Shown one piece after another: positions 23,965 to 33,115 of a stretch of 64,000 nucleotides of DNA. This DNA comes from CAVTBX01 sp963733135 (lineage in GTDB: Bacteria > Actinomycetota > Thermoleophilia > Gaiellales > Gaiellaceae). Every line of letters begins with the position of its first letter. Position 1 is the first letter of the stretch. The stretch lies in assembly GCA_963733135.1 (NCBI GenBank), contig CAVTBX010000007.1, forward strand, positions 186,001-250,000, read 5' to 3'. The notes beneath the pieces are model-generated. The model searched no databases. It was not told where the DNA came from and saw only the letters and a list, made by a program, of their open reading frames with translations. A program made the translations under genes and the position numbers.

Positions 23965-26900
23965 ATGCTCGCTCGCCGCGCCGTCGCCGCAGTGGCCTGT
24001 CTGGCCGGCCTTTGCCTGCTTCCGGGCTCGGCACTCGCGGCCGCTCCGCTAGCCCAGGACGACGCGGTGACCGCTCTCGCCGGCGAGACGATCGTCGACG
24101 TGCTCGCGAACGACTCCGACCCGGATCTCGACCCGCTCTCGATCACAGGCGTGTCGACGCCCGCGCACGGTACGGCGCAGGTGGTCACGACCGAGGCTGG
24201 GCCGCGGGTCAAGTACGTCGTCGATCCTGCCTACGGCGGTAGCGCCGACTCCTTCACGTACACAGTGGACGACGGCCAGGGCGGCACGGCTATTGCATCC
24301 GTGTCGATCACTGTCAACCACTGCCCGACCCTCGGTGCGGCGATCGACGACGGTGGGCTCCTGACGGGGGAGCGCTGGCTCGCTTGCAGCGCGGCTGACG
24401 CGCACGCGGACGACGGCGCCACCACGTCCCTCTTGCCGGTGACGGACGGCTCGCAGGCGCTCCTGACCACCGGCGAGGCCGCGCTTGCGGCGCCGCCGGA
24501 TGACAGTGCCGCCGCCGGACGCTCGAATGGGACGGCGCTTCGCGGCGCCTTCGACGTCTCGATCCTCCGGCTCGATCTCGCCGTTCCGGCCGGAGCCGAC
24601 TGTCTCGGCTTCGACCTCGTCTTCGCGAGCGAGGAGTATCCGTTCTTCGTCGCCGAGATCAACGACGGCTTCGTGGCGGAGCTCGACACGTCCGATTGGA
24701 GCGTCTCCGGTGACGTCATCACCGCTCCCGACAACTTCGCCTTCGACGGCACCGGCAGGATCGTCAGCGTCAAGAGCGCGTTCTTCGACCCGGGCCGCGT
24801 CGTCGAGGCGAACGGCACGGAGTACAACGGGAGTACACCGCGCCTCGAGGTCCGGACGCCGGTGACGCCCGGCCCGCACTCGCTCTACCTCTCGGTCTTC
24901 GATGCGAGCGACGACATCCTCGACTCGGCCGCGTTCGTCGACAACCTTCGCTCCTTCGACGCGCCCGCGGGCACGTGCCAGGCCGGCGCGAACGAGGCTC
25001 CGGCGGCGACCGATCAAGGCGTGACGACCAATGAAGACACTCCGCTAGCGGTCTCGCTGGGCGGCGTCGACCCCGACGGTGATCCGCTCACCCACGCAAT
25101 CACGACCGCACCGGCCCACGGCACGCTGACCGGGACGGGCGCAAGCCGGACGTACACGCCGGACGCGAACTTCGACGGGAGCGACTCGTTCTCGTACGTC
25201 GTCAACGACGGGAGAGGCGGCTCGGGAACGGCGACCGTCACGATCACCGTCGACCCGGTCAACGACGCGCCGGTCGCTGCGGACGGCTCGGCTTCGGCCG
25301 ACATGGGCGCGGCGACGCGTATCCCCCTCACGGCCTCGGACGTCGACGACGACACGCTCACGTATGCGGTCGTCGCCGGCCCGGCCCACGGCACCCTCTC
25401 GGGAACCGGCTCGATTCGCGCGTACACACCCGACCCCGGCTACGAAGGCCCCGACTCGTTCACCTTCTCGGCGAACGACGGCACCGCAGGCTCGAACGTC
25501 GCCACGATCTCGATCACGGTCGAGGACGTCAACGCCCCGCCGGTCGCGTCGAGCTCGACCGTCCTTACGGACGAGGGTACGTCGAAGGACATCGCGCTCA
25601 GCGCAACTGACGCCGACGGCGACCCGCTCGCCTACTCAGTCGTCAGTGGGCCGAACCACGGCACGCTGACCGGGACCGGGGCGAGCCGCACCTACACGCC
25701 GGATCCTGGCTACCACGGCCCGGACTCGTTCACCTGGGAGGCAGACGACGGGGTCGTGACGTCGAACGTCGCCACCGTGACGATCACCGTCAGCGCCGTC
25801 AACGACCCGCCGGTCGCCGTTGACGGCTCGGCGACGACGAACGAGGACGTGGCGGCAGCGGTCACGCTAGCCGCGTCTGATCCGGACGGGGACAGCCTCG
25901 CCTTCACGACCGTGAGCGCGCCCGCACATGGCGTGCTCACGGGCGCGGGCGCCGCCCGCACCTACACGCCGGCCGCCAACTGGAGCGGCACCGACTCCTT
26001 CACGTTCCAGGTCAACGACGGCTCGGCGGACTCGAACCTGGCGACCGTCACGCTCACCGTCACGGCGGTCGACGACCCGCCTGTCGCGGCCGACACAGCG
26101 GTCTCGACCGACGAGGACACTGCCACGGCCCTCACTCTCTCCGCCACCGACGCGGAGGGAGATCCCCTCACGTACTCGATCGGAGCCGGGCCGAGCCACG
26201 GAACGCTCTCGGGTTCAGGTGCCTCCCGGACGTACACGCCCGACGCCGGCTACCACGGCGCGGACTCGTTCACCTTCACGGCGAACGACGGCAACGCGGA
26301 GTCGAACGCCGCCACCGTCTCGATCGCCGCGGGTTCCGTAAACGACGTGCCTATTGCAAGCGACGGTTCCGCGACGACCGACGAGGACGCGGCGAAGGCG
26401 CTCACGCTCGGGGCGTCGGACGCGGACGGCGACGCTCTCACGTACGCGATCGTCAGCGGGCCCGCGCACGGCTCCCTCTCCGGCGCGGGCACGAGCCGCA
26501 CTTACACGCCGGCCGCGAACTACCACGGGCCGGACGCATTCACCTTCCGGGTGAATGACGGGCAGGCCGACTCCAATGTGGCGACCGTGTCGCTCTCGGT
26601 TCAGTCCATGAACGACATGCCGACTGTGAGCGACGGCGCGGTCGACACGGACGTGGACACCGCGGTGGGCTTCACGCTCGAGGCGGCGGACGTGGACGGC
26701 GACACGCTCTCGTACGCGATCCTGAGCGGGCCGACACACGGCGCACTGAGCGGCACGGGCTCCGACCGCACCTACACACCCGACCCCGGCTTCACGGGCA
26801 CGGACTCGCTGACCTTCCGCGTGAACGACGGTCAGGCCGACTCGGCCGTCGCGACGGTGACATTCGACGTCTACTCGGTCCCATCGCTCACGATCAACGA

Positions 26901-27723
26901 TCCTGGAACTCCAGAGGGCGCCTCCGGCACGAAGCCACTGACGTTCACCGTCACGCTCTCCGAGCCGAGCGCACGGACGGTTTCTGTCTCCTACTCGACG
27001 CAAGACGCCGGTGCGCTCGCCCCCGCGGACTACCTGGCGGGCCTCGGAACGCTGACCTTCTCCCCAGGCGACACGAGCGAGCCGGTCGTCGTGAGCGTCG
27101 TGGGCGATCTCCTCGCAGAGCCGAACGAGCTTCTGGCCGTCGTGCTGTCGGCCCCGGTGAACGCCAGGGTCACCGCCGGGGCCGCCGGCATGGGCACCGG
27201 CACGATCCGAAACGATGACGAATGCACTGTGCTCGGCAGCCCTGGCGCGGACACGCTGACCGGGACGGCAGGGCCGGACGTCCTCTGCGGCCTCGGCGGG
27301 AACGACACCCTGCGCGGTCGCGGCGGCAACGACCGGCTCATCGGCGCCTCGGGCAACGACGTCCTGGAGCCAGGCGGCGGCGACGACCTGGTCGACGGCG
27401 GCTCGGGCACCGACCTCGTCTCGTATGCGGAGTCGACGAGGGCGGCCGTCGTCGACCTCGAGAGCCGCGTCGCGCAGGCCGAGGGAACGGACTCGATGCT
27501 GAGCGTGGAGGACGTGACCGGATCGTCGAAGGCGGATCGCCTGCGCGGCTCCGGCACGGTGAACGAGCTCTTCGGCGGCGAAGGAGTCGACGACCTCTTC
27601 GGCAGAGGCGGCAACGATCGGCTGGTCGGCGGCAGCGGGCGGAACGACCTGGACGGCGGCCCCGGCCGCGACCAGTGCGTCGGCTCGAACGGCGGTCTCC
27701 GCCGAAGCTGCGAGTCTTCCTAG
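23965..27723 (+). CDS. Large secreted repeat protein: Ig-like/cadherin-like domains, choice-of-anchor L, Calx-beta and RTX-type repeats
   Basis: 1252 residues with signal peptide VAAVACLAGLCLLPGSALAA. Order: one Ig-like domain (about 26-115); a choice-of-anchor-L-like domain (FDLVFASEEYPFFVAEINDG); seven tandem Ig-like domains of exactly 90 residues each (about 343-972), with the repeat pattern HGTLSGTG, RTYTP, DSFTF and NDG; a Calx-beta domain (NDPGTPEGASGTKPLTFTVT); then glycine/aspartate-rich calcium-binding repeats (GLGGNDTLRGRGGNDRLIGA). Probably a calcium-stiffened surface or released adhesin. No sortase motif or C-terminal anchor is visible. It interrupts the common lspA-rluD pair. Confidence 0.88.
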   Translation: MLARRAVAAVACLAGLCLLPGSALAAAPLAQDDAVTALAGETIVDVLANDSDPDLDPLSITGVSTPAHGTAQVVTTEAGPRVKYVVDPAYGGSADSFTYTVDDGQGGTAIASVSITVNHCPTLGAAIDDGGLLTGERWLACSAADAHADDGATTSLLPVTDGSQALLTTGEAALAAPPDDSAAAGRSNGTALRGAFDVSILRLDLAVPAGADCLGFDLVFASEEYPFFVAEINDGFVAELDTSDWSVSGDVITAPDNFAFDGTGRIVSVKSAFFDPGRVVEANGTEYNGSTPRLEVRTPVTPGPHSLYLSVFDASDDILDSAAFVDNLRSFDAPAGTCQAGANEAPAATDQGVTTNEDTPLAVSLGGVDPDGDPLTHAITTAPAHGTLTGTGASRTYTPDANFDGSDSFSYVVNDGRGGSGTATVTITVDPVNDAPVAADGSASADMGAATRIPLTASDVDDDTLTYAVVAGPAHGTLSGTGSIRAYTPDPGYEGPDSFTFSANDGTAGSNVATISITVEDVNAPPVASSSTVLTDEGTSKDIALSATDADGDPLAYSVVSGPNHGTLTGTGASRTYTPDPGYHGPDSFTWEADDGVVTSNVATVTITVSAVNDPPVAVDGSATTNEDVAAAVTLAASDPDGDSLAFTTVSAPAHGVLTGAGAARTYTPAANWSGTDSFTFQVNDGSADSNLATVTLTVTAVDDPPVAADTAVSTDEDTATALTLSATDAEGDPLTYSIGAGPSHGTLSGSGASRTYTPDAGYHGADSFTFTANDGNAESNAATVSIAAGSVNDVPIASDGSATTDEDAAKALTLGASDADGDALTYAIVSGPAHGSLSGAGTSRTYTPAANYHGPDAFTFRVNDGQADSNVATVSLSVQSMNDMPTVSDGAVDTDVDTAVGFTLEAADVDGDTLSYAILSGPTHGALSGTGSDRTYTPDPGFTGTDSLTFRVNDGQADSAVATVTFDVYSVPSLTINDPGTPEGASGTKPLTFTVTLSEPSARTVSVSYSTQDAGALAPADYLAGLGTLTFSPGDTSEPVVVSVVGDLLAEPNELLAVVLSAPVNARVTAGAAGMGTGTIRNDDECTVLGSPGADTLTGTAGPDVLCGLGGNDTLRGRGGNDRLIGASGNDVLEPGGGDDLVDGGSGTDLVSYAESTRAAVVDLESRVAQAEGTDSMLSVEDVTGSSKADRLRGSGTVNELFGGEGVDDLFGRGGNDRLVGGSGRNDLDGGPGRDQCVGSNGGLRRSCESS
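24991..26880 (+). repeat. Seven tandem 270-bp coding repeats
   Basis: 1890 bp divide into seven units of exactly 270 bp with no length variation, each encoding one 90-residue Ig-like domain beginning NDxPV or similar. Units differ at many silent and replacement sites, so this is an old or actively diversifying array rather than a fresh duplication. A likely site of copy-number change. Confidence 0.85.
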
Positions 27724-27746
27724 CAGGAGCGCGCGAGAATGGGCGT

Positions 27747-28655
27747 GTGGCAGGCGCGCCTCCACTGGTCGTAAGGGTTCCCGACGAGGAAGCCGGTGCG
27801 AGGCTCGACCGGTTTCTCGCGAGCCTCGACGAGGTCGGCTCCCGCGCCGCGGCAGAGCGGCTCCTCGCCGGGCGGAAGGTTCGCGTCGACGGCGAGCTGC
27901 GTCCGAAGAGCTACCGCCTGGCCGGCGGGGAGACCCTCGAGCTTGAGCCGGAGGCGCGTACCTCGGAGCTCGTGCCGGAGGACGTTCCGCTCCGCGTGGC
28001 CTGGGAGGACGAGCACCTGCTCGTCGTCGACAAGCCGGCCGGCGTCGTCGTCCACCCGTCGGCGGGGCACCCGACCGGCACGCTCGTCCACGGGCTGCTC
28101 GGCCGCTCGGTTGCCGGGGGAGAGGAGCCGGAGCGGCCCGGCATCGTCCACCGGCTCGACCGCGACACGTCAGGGCTCCTCGTCGTCGCCAAGTCGGACG
28201 AGGCACATCGGCGGCTCCAGGCCCTTCTGCGGGGCCGGAAGCTCATGCGCGAGTATCTTGCGCTCGTCCGGGGGCGGCCCCGGTCGCGGCGCGGAACGAT
28301 CGAAGCCCCGATCGGCCGCGACCGCCACGATCCGACCCGGCACTCCCTCGACACGGCCAATCCACGCGACGCGGTCACGCACTTCGAGGTTCGAGAGCTC
28401 CTGCCCGCCCACGCACTTCTCGACGTGCGGCTCGAGACGGGCCGGACGCACCAGATCCGCGTCCACCTGGCTGCGATTGACCTCCCAGTATCCGGCGACC
28501 CGGTGTACGGAATCCCGGGCGACCTCGGGCTCGAGCGCCAGTTCCTCCACGCGGCGCGCCTCGCGTTTCCGCATCCGTTCACGGGCGAGGGGCTGGAGGT
28601 GGAATCCCCGTTGCCCGAGGCGCTCGTCGCGGCCCTTGACCAAGCCCGCGACTAG
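27747..28655 (+). CDS. rluD: RluD-type 23S rRNA pseudouridine synthase
   Basis: 302 residues. N-terminal S4 RNA-binding domain (ARLDRFLASLDEVGSRAAAE), then the RluA-family catalytic block RPGIVHRLDRDTSGLLVVAK with the catalytic Asp, and the closing RTHQIRVHLAAIDLPVSGDP. RluD modifies uridines in helix 69 of 23S rRNA; RluA/C/D paralogues are hard to separate, but the position near lspA matches RluD. GTG 27747 starts 23 bp after the secreted-protein stop. The stop codon TAG lies inside the left arm of hairpin element F1b. Confidence 0.92.
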   Translation: MAGAPPLVVRVPDEEAGARLDRFLASLDEVGSRAAAERLLAGRKVRVDGELRPKSYRLAGGETLELEPEARTSELVPEDVPLRVAWEDEHLLVVDKPAGVVVHPSAGHPTGTLVHGLLGRSVAGGEEPERPGIVHRLDRDTSGLLVVAKSDEAHRRLQALLRGRKLMREYLALVRGRPRSRRGTIEAPIGRDRHDPTRHSLDTANPRDAVTHFEVRELLPAHALLDVRLETGRTHQIRVHLAAIDLPVSGDPVYGIPGDLGLERQFLHAARLAFPHPFTGEGLEVESPLPEALVAALDQARD

Positions 28656-28806
28656 GAGGTCTAGCGAAACGGTCTTCGTTGTCTGGTCGTGTTGCTCGTT
28701 TCGAGCCAAGGACGCAGGGAGCGCTCGTACCTTGAGGTACGGGTGCGACTGAGGACGCCGGCTCGGGGCGAGCAGCACGGCCGGCTGCTTCGCTAGACCC
28801 TCCTAG
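28652..28806 (+). repeat. Long-hairpin element family 1, copy F1b
   Basis: 155 bp. Outer arms CTAGGAGG-TCTAGCGAA and TTCGCTAGACCCTCCTAG; inner arms GTGTTGCTCGTTTCGAGCC and GGCTCGGGGCGAGCAGCAC pair with only U-G substitutions. Core: AAGGACGCAGGGAGCG (28708-28723), 20-nt hairpin closed by a TTGA loop, TGCGACTGAGGACGCC (28744-28759). It shares the extra stretch TCTTCGTTGTCTGGTCG with F1c. Located between rluD and a secreted-protein gene. Confidence 0.87.
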
Positions 28807-28840
28807 TGCCAACCGGCGCTAGTTCTCGACGTCTATCCAG

Positions 28841-29548
28841 ATGGTGAAAGCGCTTGCCGTGGTGGTGGTCGTGGTGGCGTTCGGAGCGACCGCGCGCGAC
28901 GCGGCGGCGACCTCCTGCGCATATCCGCCGCTCCGTTTCGCGGGTGGCTCCTACGACTTCTTCGGGGCGGCCGCGGGCCCGGCGCTCGGCGAACGCGCTG
29001 GCACGGCCCAGTATCCGTTCGAGGCGGGCGGCGAGGACGACTGCGACGTCCGCTACGACGCGAAACCTGTCTACACCATCGAAGGCGTTCCAAGCAGCAT
29101 CGCGGTCGCTGAGGAAGACGGCGCGATCTGGGTCGCCGGCGACAGGTGTGCCCATCCGAAGGGCACGTCGACGGTCGAGTGCCTCCAAGAGCCGTTGCGA
29201 TTCCGAGGCCGCTCGTACCACCCAGTTGAGCTTGCGAACCGCAAGGAATCGGGCAAGCTCGGTCCCGGCAGGCTTGACGGCCGCCGGGTACAGGTCGCCT
29301 CCTACAACGGCATCCCCCCGCGGCGCATGGTGGCTGTCGTCGGACGCGAGCGCACCGTCTTCCTCGCACAGGACGTCTGCCGTGTCGCTTGGTACGGGGG
29401 TCTTCCAGCCTGCCTGAGGGATCCAAAGGTGGTCACGCTCGGACCCCTGCCCGAAACCGGACGCGACTGGGGCAGGCTGGGCGGCGTTCTCGGCCTCGGG
29501 CTCGCCGTCGTACTCGCCGGCGGCGCCGCCGCGCGACGCATGTGGTGA
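28841..29548 (+). CDS. Secreted, C-terminally membrane-anchored protein of unknown function
   Basis: 235 residues. Signal peptide ALAVVVVVVAFGATARDAAA, a mature domain with six or so cysteines in pairs (SCAYPP, DDCDV, RCAHP, ECLQEP, DVCRV, PACLRD), and a C-terminal helix (GGVLGLGLAVVLAGGAAARR) followed by RMW. The cysteines suggest disulfides in an extracytoplasmic domain. No family recognised. It starts 34 bp after hairpin F1b. Confidence 0.75.
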   Translation: MVKALAVVVVVVAFGATARDAAATSCAYPPLRFAGGSYDFFGAAAGPALGERAGTAQYPFEAGGEDDCDVRYDAKPVYTIEGVPSSIAVAEEDGAIWVAGDRCAHPKGTSTVECLQEPLRFRGRSYHPVELANRKESGKLGPGRLDGRRVQVASYNGIPPRRMVAVVGRERTVFLAQDVCRVAWYGGLPACLRDPKVVTLGPLPETGRDWGRLGGVLGLGLAVVLAGGAAARRMW

Positions 29549-29549
29549 T

Positions 29550-30353
29550 TCAGGCCGTTCGCGCCGTCTTCGCCTCGTAGAGCCGGCGGTCGGCAAGCCC
29601 GAAGAGCGCCTCCGAGTCAGCGAGGCCGTCGGACACGTACGCCGCGCCCGCGCTGAAGTCCAGCCCGGCCGGTAGACGCTCGCGAAGCCTCGCGACGAAC
29701 GCCTCGACAGCGGTTTCCTCCGCCTGAAGGAGAAGCGCGGCGAACTCGTCGCCACCGAGGCGGCCGACGCTGTCGGTTTCGCGGGCCGTCCGGCCTAGCG
29801 CGCGCGCGAACGCACGCAGGAGCCTGTCGCCCTCGGCGTGGCCGCTCCCGTCGTTGACCGCCTTGAAGTCGTCGAGATCGAGGAGGACGAGCGCAAGCCG
29901 TCCTCGGTAGCGCTGCGCGCGGACGGTCTCCGCGCGGACGAGCTCGTGGAAAGCTCGGTGGTGCAGGAGGCCCGTCAGCGGATCACGCGACGCGCGGTCG
30001 GAGAGTTCGCCGGTGACGCGGCTGAAGTAGGCGAGGAGGCACCGGTCGAGCGCCGCCCGGGCCTCGTGCTCGCCGTGGCGGTCGAGGACACGGCCGACGA
30101 CCAAGAGCTCCGCCACGACCTCACGCGGCGAAAGCCCGAGCGAGTGGCGCTCACGCGCGAAGTCGGCCGCGAGCGGCTCCGGATCCTCGCCGGACTCGAG
30201 CGCGGCGATCAGCGACGGCAGGCTGCCGAGCTGCCCGAGTCGCCCGAGGCGTGCGAGGGACGGCGCCTCGCCCTCGGCGAGCGCTTCCTCGACCCCCTCG
30301 ACCGCGAGATCCCACGCGGACGCTCTTACTGCCCCGATGCCGCCCCCATTCAT
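29550..30353 (-). CDS. GGDEF-domain diguanylate cyclase
   Basis: 267 residues. The N-terminal 120 residues are helical with no membrane segment; the GGDEF domain starts ASRDPLTGLLHHRAFHELVR and contains LVLLDLDDFKAVNDGSGHAE and the intact catalytic loop SVGRLGGDEFAALLL. No RxxD inhibitory site is apparent before the loop. It should make cyclic di-GMP in the cytoplasm; the RsiG-like gene at 54061 is a plausible reader of that signal in this genome. Confidence 0.9.
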   Translation of the reverse strand: MNGGGIGAVRASAWDLAVEGVEEALAEGEAPSLARLGRLGQLGSLPSLIAALESGEDPEPLAADFARERHSLGLSPREVVAELLVVGRVLDRHGEHEARAALDRCLLAYFSRVTGELSDRASRDPLTGLLHHRAFHELVRAETVRAQRYRGRLALVLLDLDDFKAVNDGSGHAEGDRLLRAFARALGRTARETDSVGRLGGDEFAALLLQAEETAVEAFVARLRERLPAGLDFSAGAAYVSDGLADSEALFGLADRRLYEAKTARTA

Positions 30354-30378
30354 GTCTCAGCTTAGGGGAATGTTCGGC

Positions 30379-30452
30379 TACCATTCCGAGCGCTTTCCGA
30401 CCACCGACCCGGCGGCATCGGGCGGGTGGCGGTGCCGGGCGACTCCGCCCGG
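30379..30452 (+). promoter_or_regulatory. rpsB promoter -10 and leader hairpin
   Basis: TACCAT (30379-30384) is a candidate -10, giving a leader of about 110 nt. The leader contains the perfect hairpin CCGGGCG-ACTC-CGCCCGG (30435-30452). Leaders of rpsB are autoregulated by S2 in several bacteria; here the position is suggestive but no known S2-leader consensus was recognised. Confidence 0.35.
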
Positions 30453-30501
30453 TTCCATCCGCAGCCGCCGGCAGTAGCGACAACAAACCGAAAGGAACTC
30501 G

Positions 30502-31410
30502 ATGCCCGTCGCGAGCATGCGCGAACTCCTGGAGGCGGGGGTGCATTTCGGCCACCAGACCCGCCGCTGGAACCCCAAGATGCGCCGCTTCCTCTTCACG
30601 GAGCGGGGGGGCATCTACATCATCGACCTCCAGCAGACGCAGGAGCTCCTGGATCAGGCGTACGCGTTCGTCCGAAACGTGGCCGAGCGGGACGGCTCCG
30701 TCCTCTTCGTGGGGACGAAGAAGCAGTCGCAGGACGCGGTCGCCGAGGAGGCGAAGCGTGTCGGGATGCCCTATGTGAACCATCGCTGGCTCGGCGGTCT
30801 CCTCACCAACTGGCGCACGATCTCGGAGCGGCTCGAGCGGCTCCACGAGCTGCGCCGGCGCAAGGAGGAAGGACAGCTCGCCTTGCTGCCGCCGAAGGAG
30901 CGCATCGCCAACGAGGGAGAGCTCGAGAAGCTCGAGGCGAACCTCGGCGGGGTGGCTGAGATGAAGCGCCTGCCCGACGCGGTGTTCGTCGTCGACCTGA
31001 AGAAGGAGCAGCTCGCGATCCGCGAGGCGCGACGGCTCGGGCTGCCCGTCGTGGCGCTCGTCGACACGAACTGCGACCCCGACGACGCCGACTACATCAT
31101 TCCCGGCAACGACGACGCGATCCGCTCGTGCAGCCTGATCGTGCGCGTGATCGCCGACGCGGTCGAGGCCGGCCGCGGGAAGGTCACCGCCGAGGAGATG
31201 ACGGCCCCGAGCGGTAACGGCCGCGTCGAGGAGGAGGCAGCGGCCGCGGTTGCGGCCGAGCCCGCCGGCGAGGCCGCCGAAGCGACCGAGGAGCCGGAGG
31301 AGCCCGCAGCCGCAGCTGAGTCAGAGGCCGCGCTCGGCGAGCAGCCGGGCGCAGACGCCATCGCAGCGGAGGAGGCCGCCCGAAACGGGGAGGAGCCTTC
31401 CGGTGGCTGA
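30502..31410 (+). CDS. rpsB: 30S ribosomal protein S2
   Basis: 302 residues. ELLEAGVHFGHQTRRWNPKM, YIIDLQQTQELLDQAY, VNHRWLGGLLTNWRTI and DTNCDPDDADYIIPGNDDAI are diagnostic of S2. The last 60 residues are an Ala/Glu-rich low-complexity tail typical of actinobacterial S2. GAAAGGA sits before the ATG as a Shine-Dalgarno, unlike many neighbours. tsf overlaps its end by 8 bp. Confidence 0.97.
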   Translation: MPVASMRELLEAGVHFGHQTRRWNPKMRRFLFTERGGIYIIDLQQTQELLDQAYAFVRNVAERDGSVLFVGTKKQSQDAVAEEAKRVGMPYVNHRWLGGLLTNWRTISERLERLHELRRRKEEGQLALLPPKERIANEGELEKLEANLGGVAEMKRLPDAVFVVDLKKEQLAIREARRLGLPVVALVDTNCDPDDADYIIPGNDDAIRSCSLIVRVIADAVEAGRGKVTAEEMTAPSGNGRVEEEAAAAVAAEPAGEAAEATEEPEEPAAAAESEAALGEQPGADAIAAEEAARNGEEPSGG

Positions 31411-32197
31411 GATCCCGGCCGGCTTGGTCAAGGAGCTCCGCGACAAGACAGGCGCGGGGATGATGGAGTGCAAGAGGGCGCTCGTCGAGACCGACGGAGA
31501 CGTCGATGCGGCGCAGCAGCTCCTCCGCGAGCGCGGCATGGCCTCGGCCGCGAAGCGAGCCGGCCGCGAAGTCACGGAGGGCAAGGTGCTCGCGAGCGTG
31601 GACGGAGGCACAGGCACGATGGTCGCGGTCGGCTGCGAGACCGAGCCCGTCTCGAAGAACCAGGACTTCCTGGCTTTCGCCGGGTCCGTGTTCGAGCGTG
31701 TTCAGGCGGAAGGCCCAGAGGCCGCCGAGGCGCTCGAGGATGAGCGGGTCGAGCTCGTGGCGAAGATCGGCGAGAACGTCGTCGTCGCCGGCGCGGCCCA
31801 GTTCGCGGGCGAGAACGGCGAGATCGTCGAGGCCTACGTCCACCGCCCGGCCGAGAAGATCGGCGTCCTCGTGCGCCTCGCGGACGCGAGCCCTGAGCTC
31901 GCCCGCATGCTCGCCCAGCACATCTCGTTCGCGAATCCCGAGTTCCGGACGCGTGACGAGGTGCCTGAGGAGAAGGTTGCCGAGGAGCGAGCCGTGTACG
32001 AGAAGCTTCCCGACGTGACCTCGAAGCCCGAGGACGTGCGCCCGAAGATCGTCGAAGGCATGCTGGCCAAGCGGTACTTTGCCGAGAGCGTCCTCCTCGA
32101 CCAGCCGTGGATCCACGACACGTCGCTGACCGTCGGCAAGGCGCTCGGCGAGCACGGCGCCGAGGTGCGGGAGTATGCGCGCTTCGCCCTGACATAG
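31403..32197 (+). CDS. tsf: Elongation factor Ts
   Basis: Guanine nucleotide exchange factor for EF-Tu. 264 residues with IPAGLVKELRDKTGAGMMEC, RALVETDGDVDAAQQLLRER, GCETEPVSKNQDFLAFA and the C-terminal PWIHDTSLTVGKAL. GTG start inside the end of rpsB; the order rpsB-tsf-pyrH-frr is conserved in most bacteria. Its TAG stop is the first three bases of hairpin element F2a. Confidence 0.96.
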   Translation: MAEIPAGLVKELRDKTGAGMMECKRALVETDGDVDAAQQLLRERGMASAAKRAGREVTEGKVLASVDGGTGTMVAVGCETEPVSKNQDFLAFAGSVFERVQAEGPEAAEALEDERVELVAKIGENVVVAGAAQFAGENGEIVEAYVHRPAEKIGVLVRLADASPELARMLAQHISFANPEFRTRDEVPEEKVAEERAVYEKLPDVTSKPEDVRPKIVEGMLAKRYFAESVLLDQPWIHDTSLTVGKALGEHGAEVREYARFALT

Positions 32198-32361
32198 TGC
32201 CCCTCCAGGCAATACACGCCCGCTTCCGGCCCGCGATCACGCGACGCCAGGAACCACCCTCACCCTTGCCAAGGCCACCGGTCTTGGCCGCGGACGAGTG
32301 CGGCTCCGGGCTTGGTGCCTGCGACCCGGAAGCTAGACAGCATCACCTCGAGGGGCACTAG
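32195..32361 (+). repeat. Long-hairpin element family 2, copy F2a
   Basis: 167 bp, occupying the entire tsf-pyrH gap: the left arm TAGTGCCCCTC contains the tsf stop and the right arm GAGGGGCACTA ends one base before the pyrH ATG. Apical hairpin GCCAAG...CTTGGC (32268-32288) is followed by CGCGGACGAG, and the flanks carry GATCACGCG and GGGCTTGGTGCC. About three quarters identical over 100 bp to the inverted copy F2b before proS. Confidence 0.87.
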
Positions 32362-33114
32362 ATGGTTGCCGAGCCCGCTGCCAGCACGGCCGCCTTCGGT
32401 CGCGTCGTCCTCAAGCTCTCTGGGGAGGCGCTACTCGGCGAGCAGGAGTACGGGATGGATCCCGAGCGGATCGCCGCGATTGCCCGTGAGGTCAAGGCGG
32501 TGCACGAGCTCGGCGTCGAGACCGCGCTCGTCATCGGTGCCGGCAACATCTACCGCGGCATGGACGCGGCCGCGAACGGCATGGACCGCGCGACCGGAGA
32601 CTACGCGGGCATGCTCGCCACGCTCCTGAACTGCCTCGCGGTGCAGGACGCGCTCGAACACCACGGTGTCTACACGCGCATCCTCTCGGCGATCAACGTC
32701 AGCGAGGTGGCCGAGCCTTACATTCGCCGCCGCGCGATCCGGCACCTCGAGAAGCGGCGGGTCGTCATCTTCGCGGCCGGCACGGGCAACCCGTTCTTCA
32801 CGACCGACACGGCGGCGGCTCTCCGAGCCCTCGAGATCGGTGCCGACGCGCTCCTCATGGGCAAGAACGGGGTGGACGGCGTCTACGCCGGCGACCCTCG
32901 CCAGGATCCCGACGCGGAGTTCCTGCCCGCGCTGACGCACCGCGAGGCGCTCGAGCGAGACCTGCGAGTCATGGACGTGACGGCGCTTTCGCTCTGCATG
33001 GACAATGGGCTGCCGATTCACGTGTTCGGGCTCGACGACGCCACCAACATCGAGCGGGTGGCTCGAGGCGAGAGAATCGGCACCGTCATCACGAGCGACG
33101 GAAAGGAGGCCTGA
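32362..33114 (+). CDS. pyrH: Uridylate kinase
   Basis: Phosphorylates UMP to UDP with ATP; hexameric amino-acid-kinase fold. 250 residues: VVLKLSGEALLGEQEYGMDP, TALVIGAGNIYRGMDAAAN, MLATLLNCLAVQDALEHHG, FAAGTGNPFFTTDTAAALRA and LLMGKNGVDGVYAGDPRQDP. The ATG directly follows hairpin element F2a. frr starts 1 bp after its stop. Confidence 0.97.
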   Translation: MVAEPAASTAAFGRVVLKLSGEALLGEQEYGMDPERIAAIAREVKAVHELGVETALVIGAGNIYRGMDAAANGMDRATGDYAGMLATLLNCLAVQDALEHHGVYTRILSAINVSEVAEPYIRRRAIRHLEKRRVVIFAAGTGNPFFTTDTAAALRALEIGADALLMGKNGVDGVYAGDPRQDPDAEFLPALTHREALERDLRVMDVTALSLCMDNGLPIHVFGLDDATNIERVARGERIGTVITSDGKEA

Positions 33115-33115
33115 C

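Noticed and set aside
24991..26880. CRISPR or other non-coding tandem array
   Set aside because: The 270-bp units are in frame and encode Ig-like domains; no short repeats with unique spacers exist anywhere in the window.
26215..28206. Long minus-strand open frame (663 codons) across the adhesin and rluD
   Set aside because: Pure GC-driven shadow: Arg/Ala/Gly/Val-rich product with no motif, antisense to clearly coding sequence. Many similar shadows (for example 4277-6040 minus, 17450-18991 minus) were dropped for the same reason.
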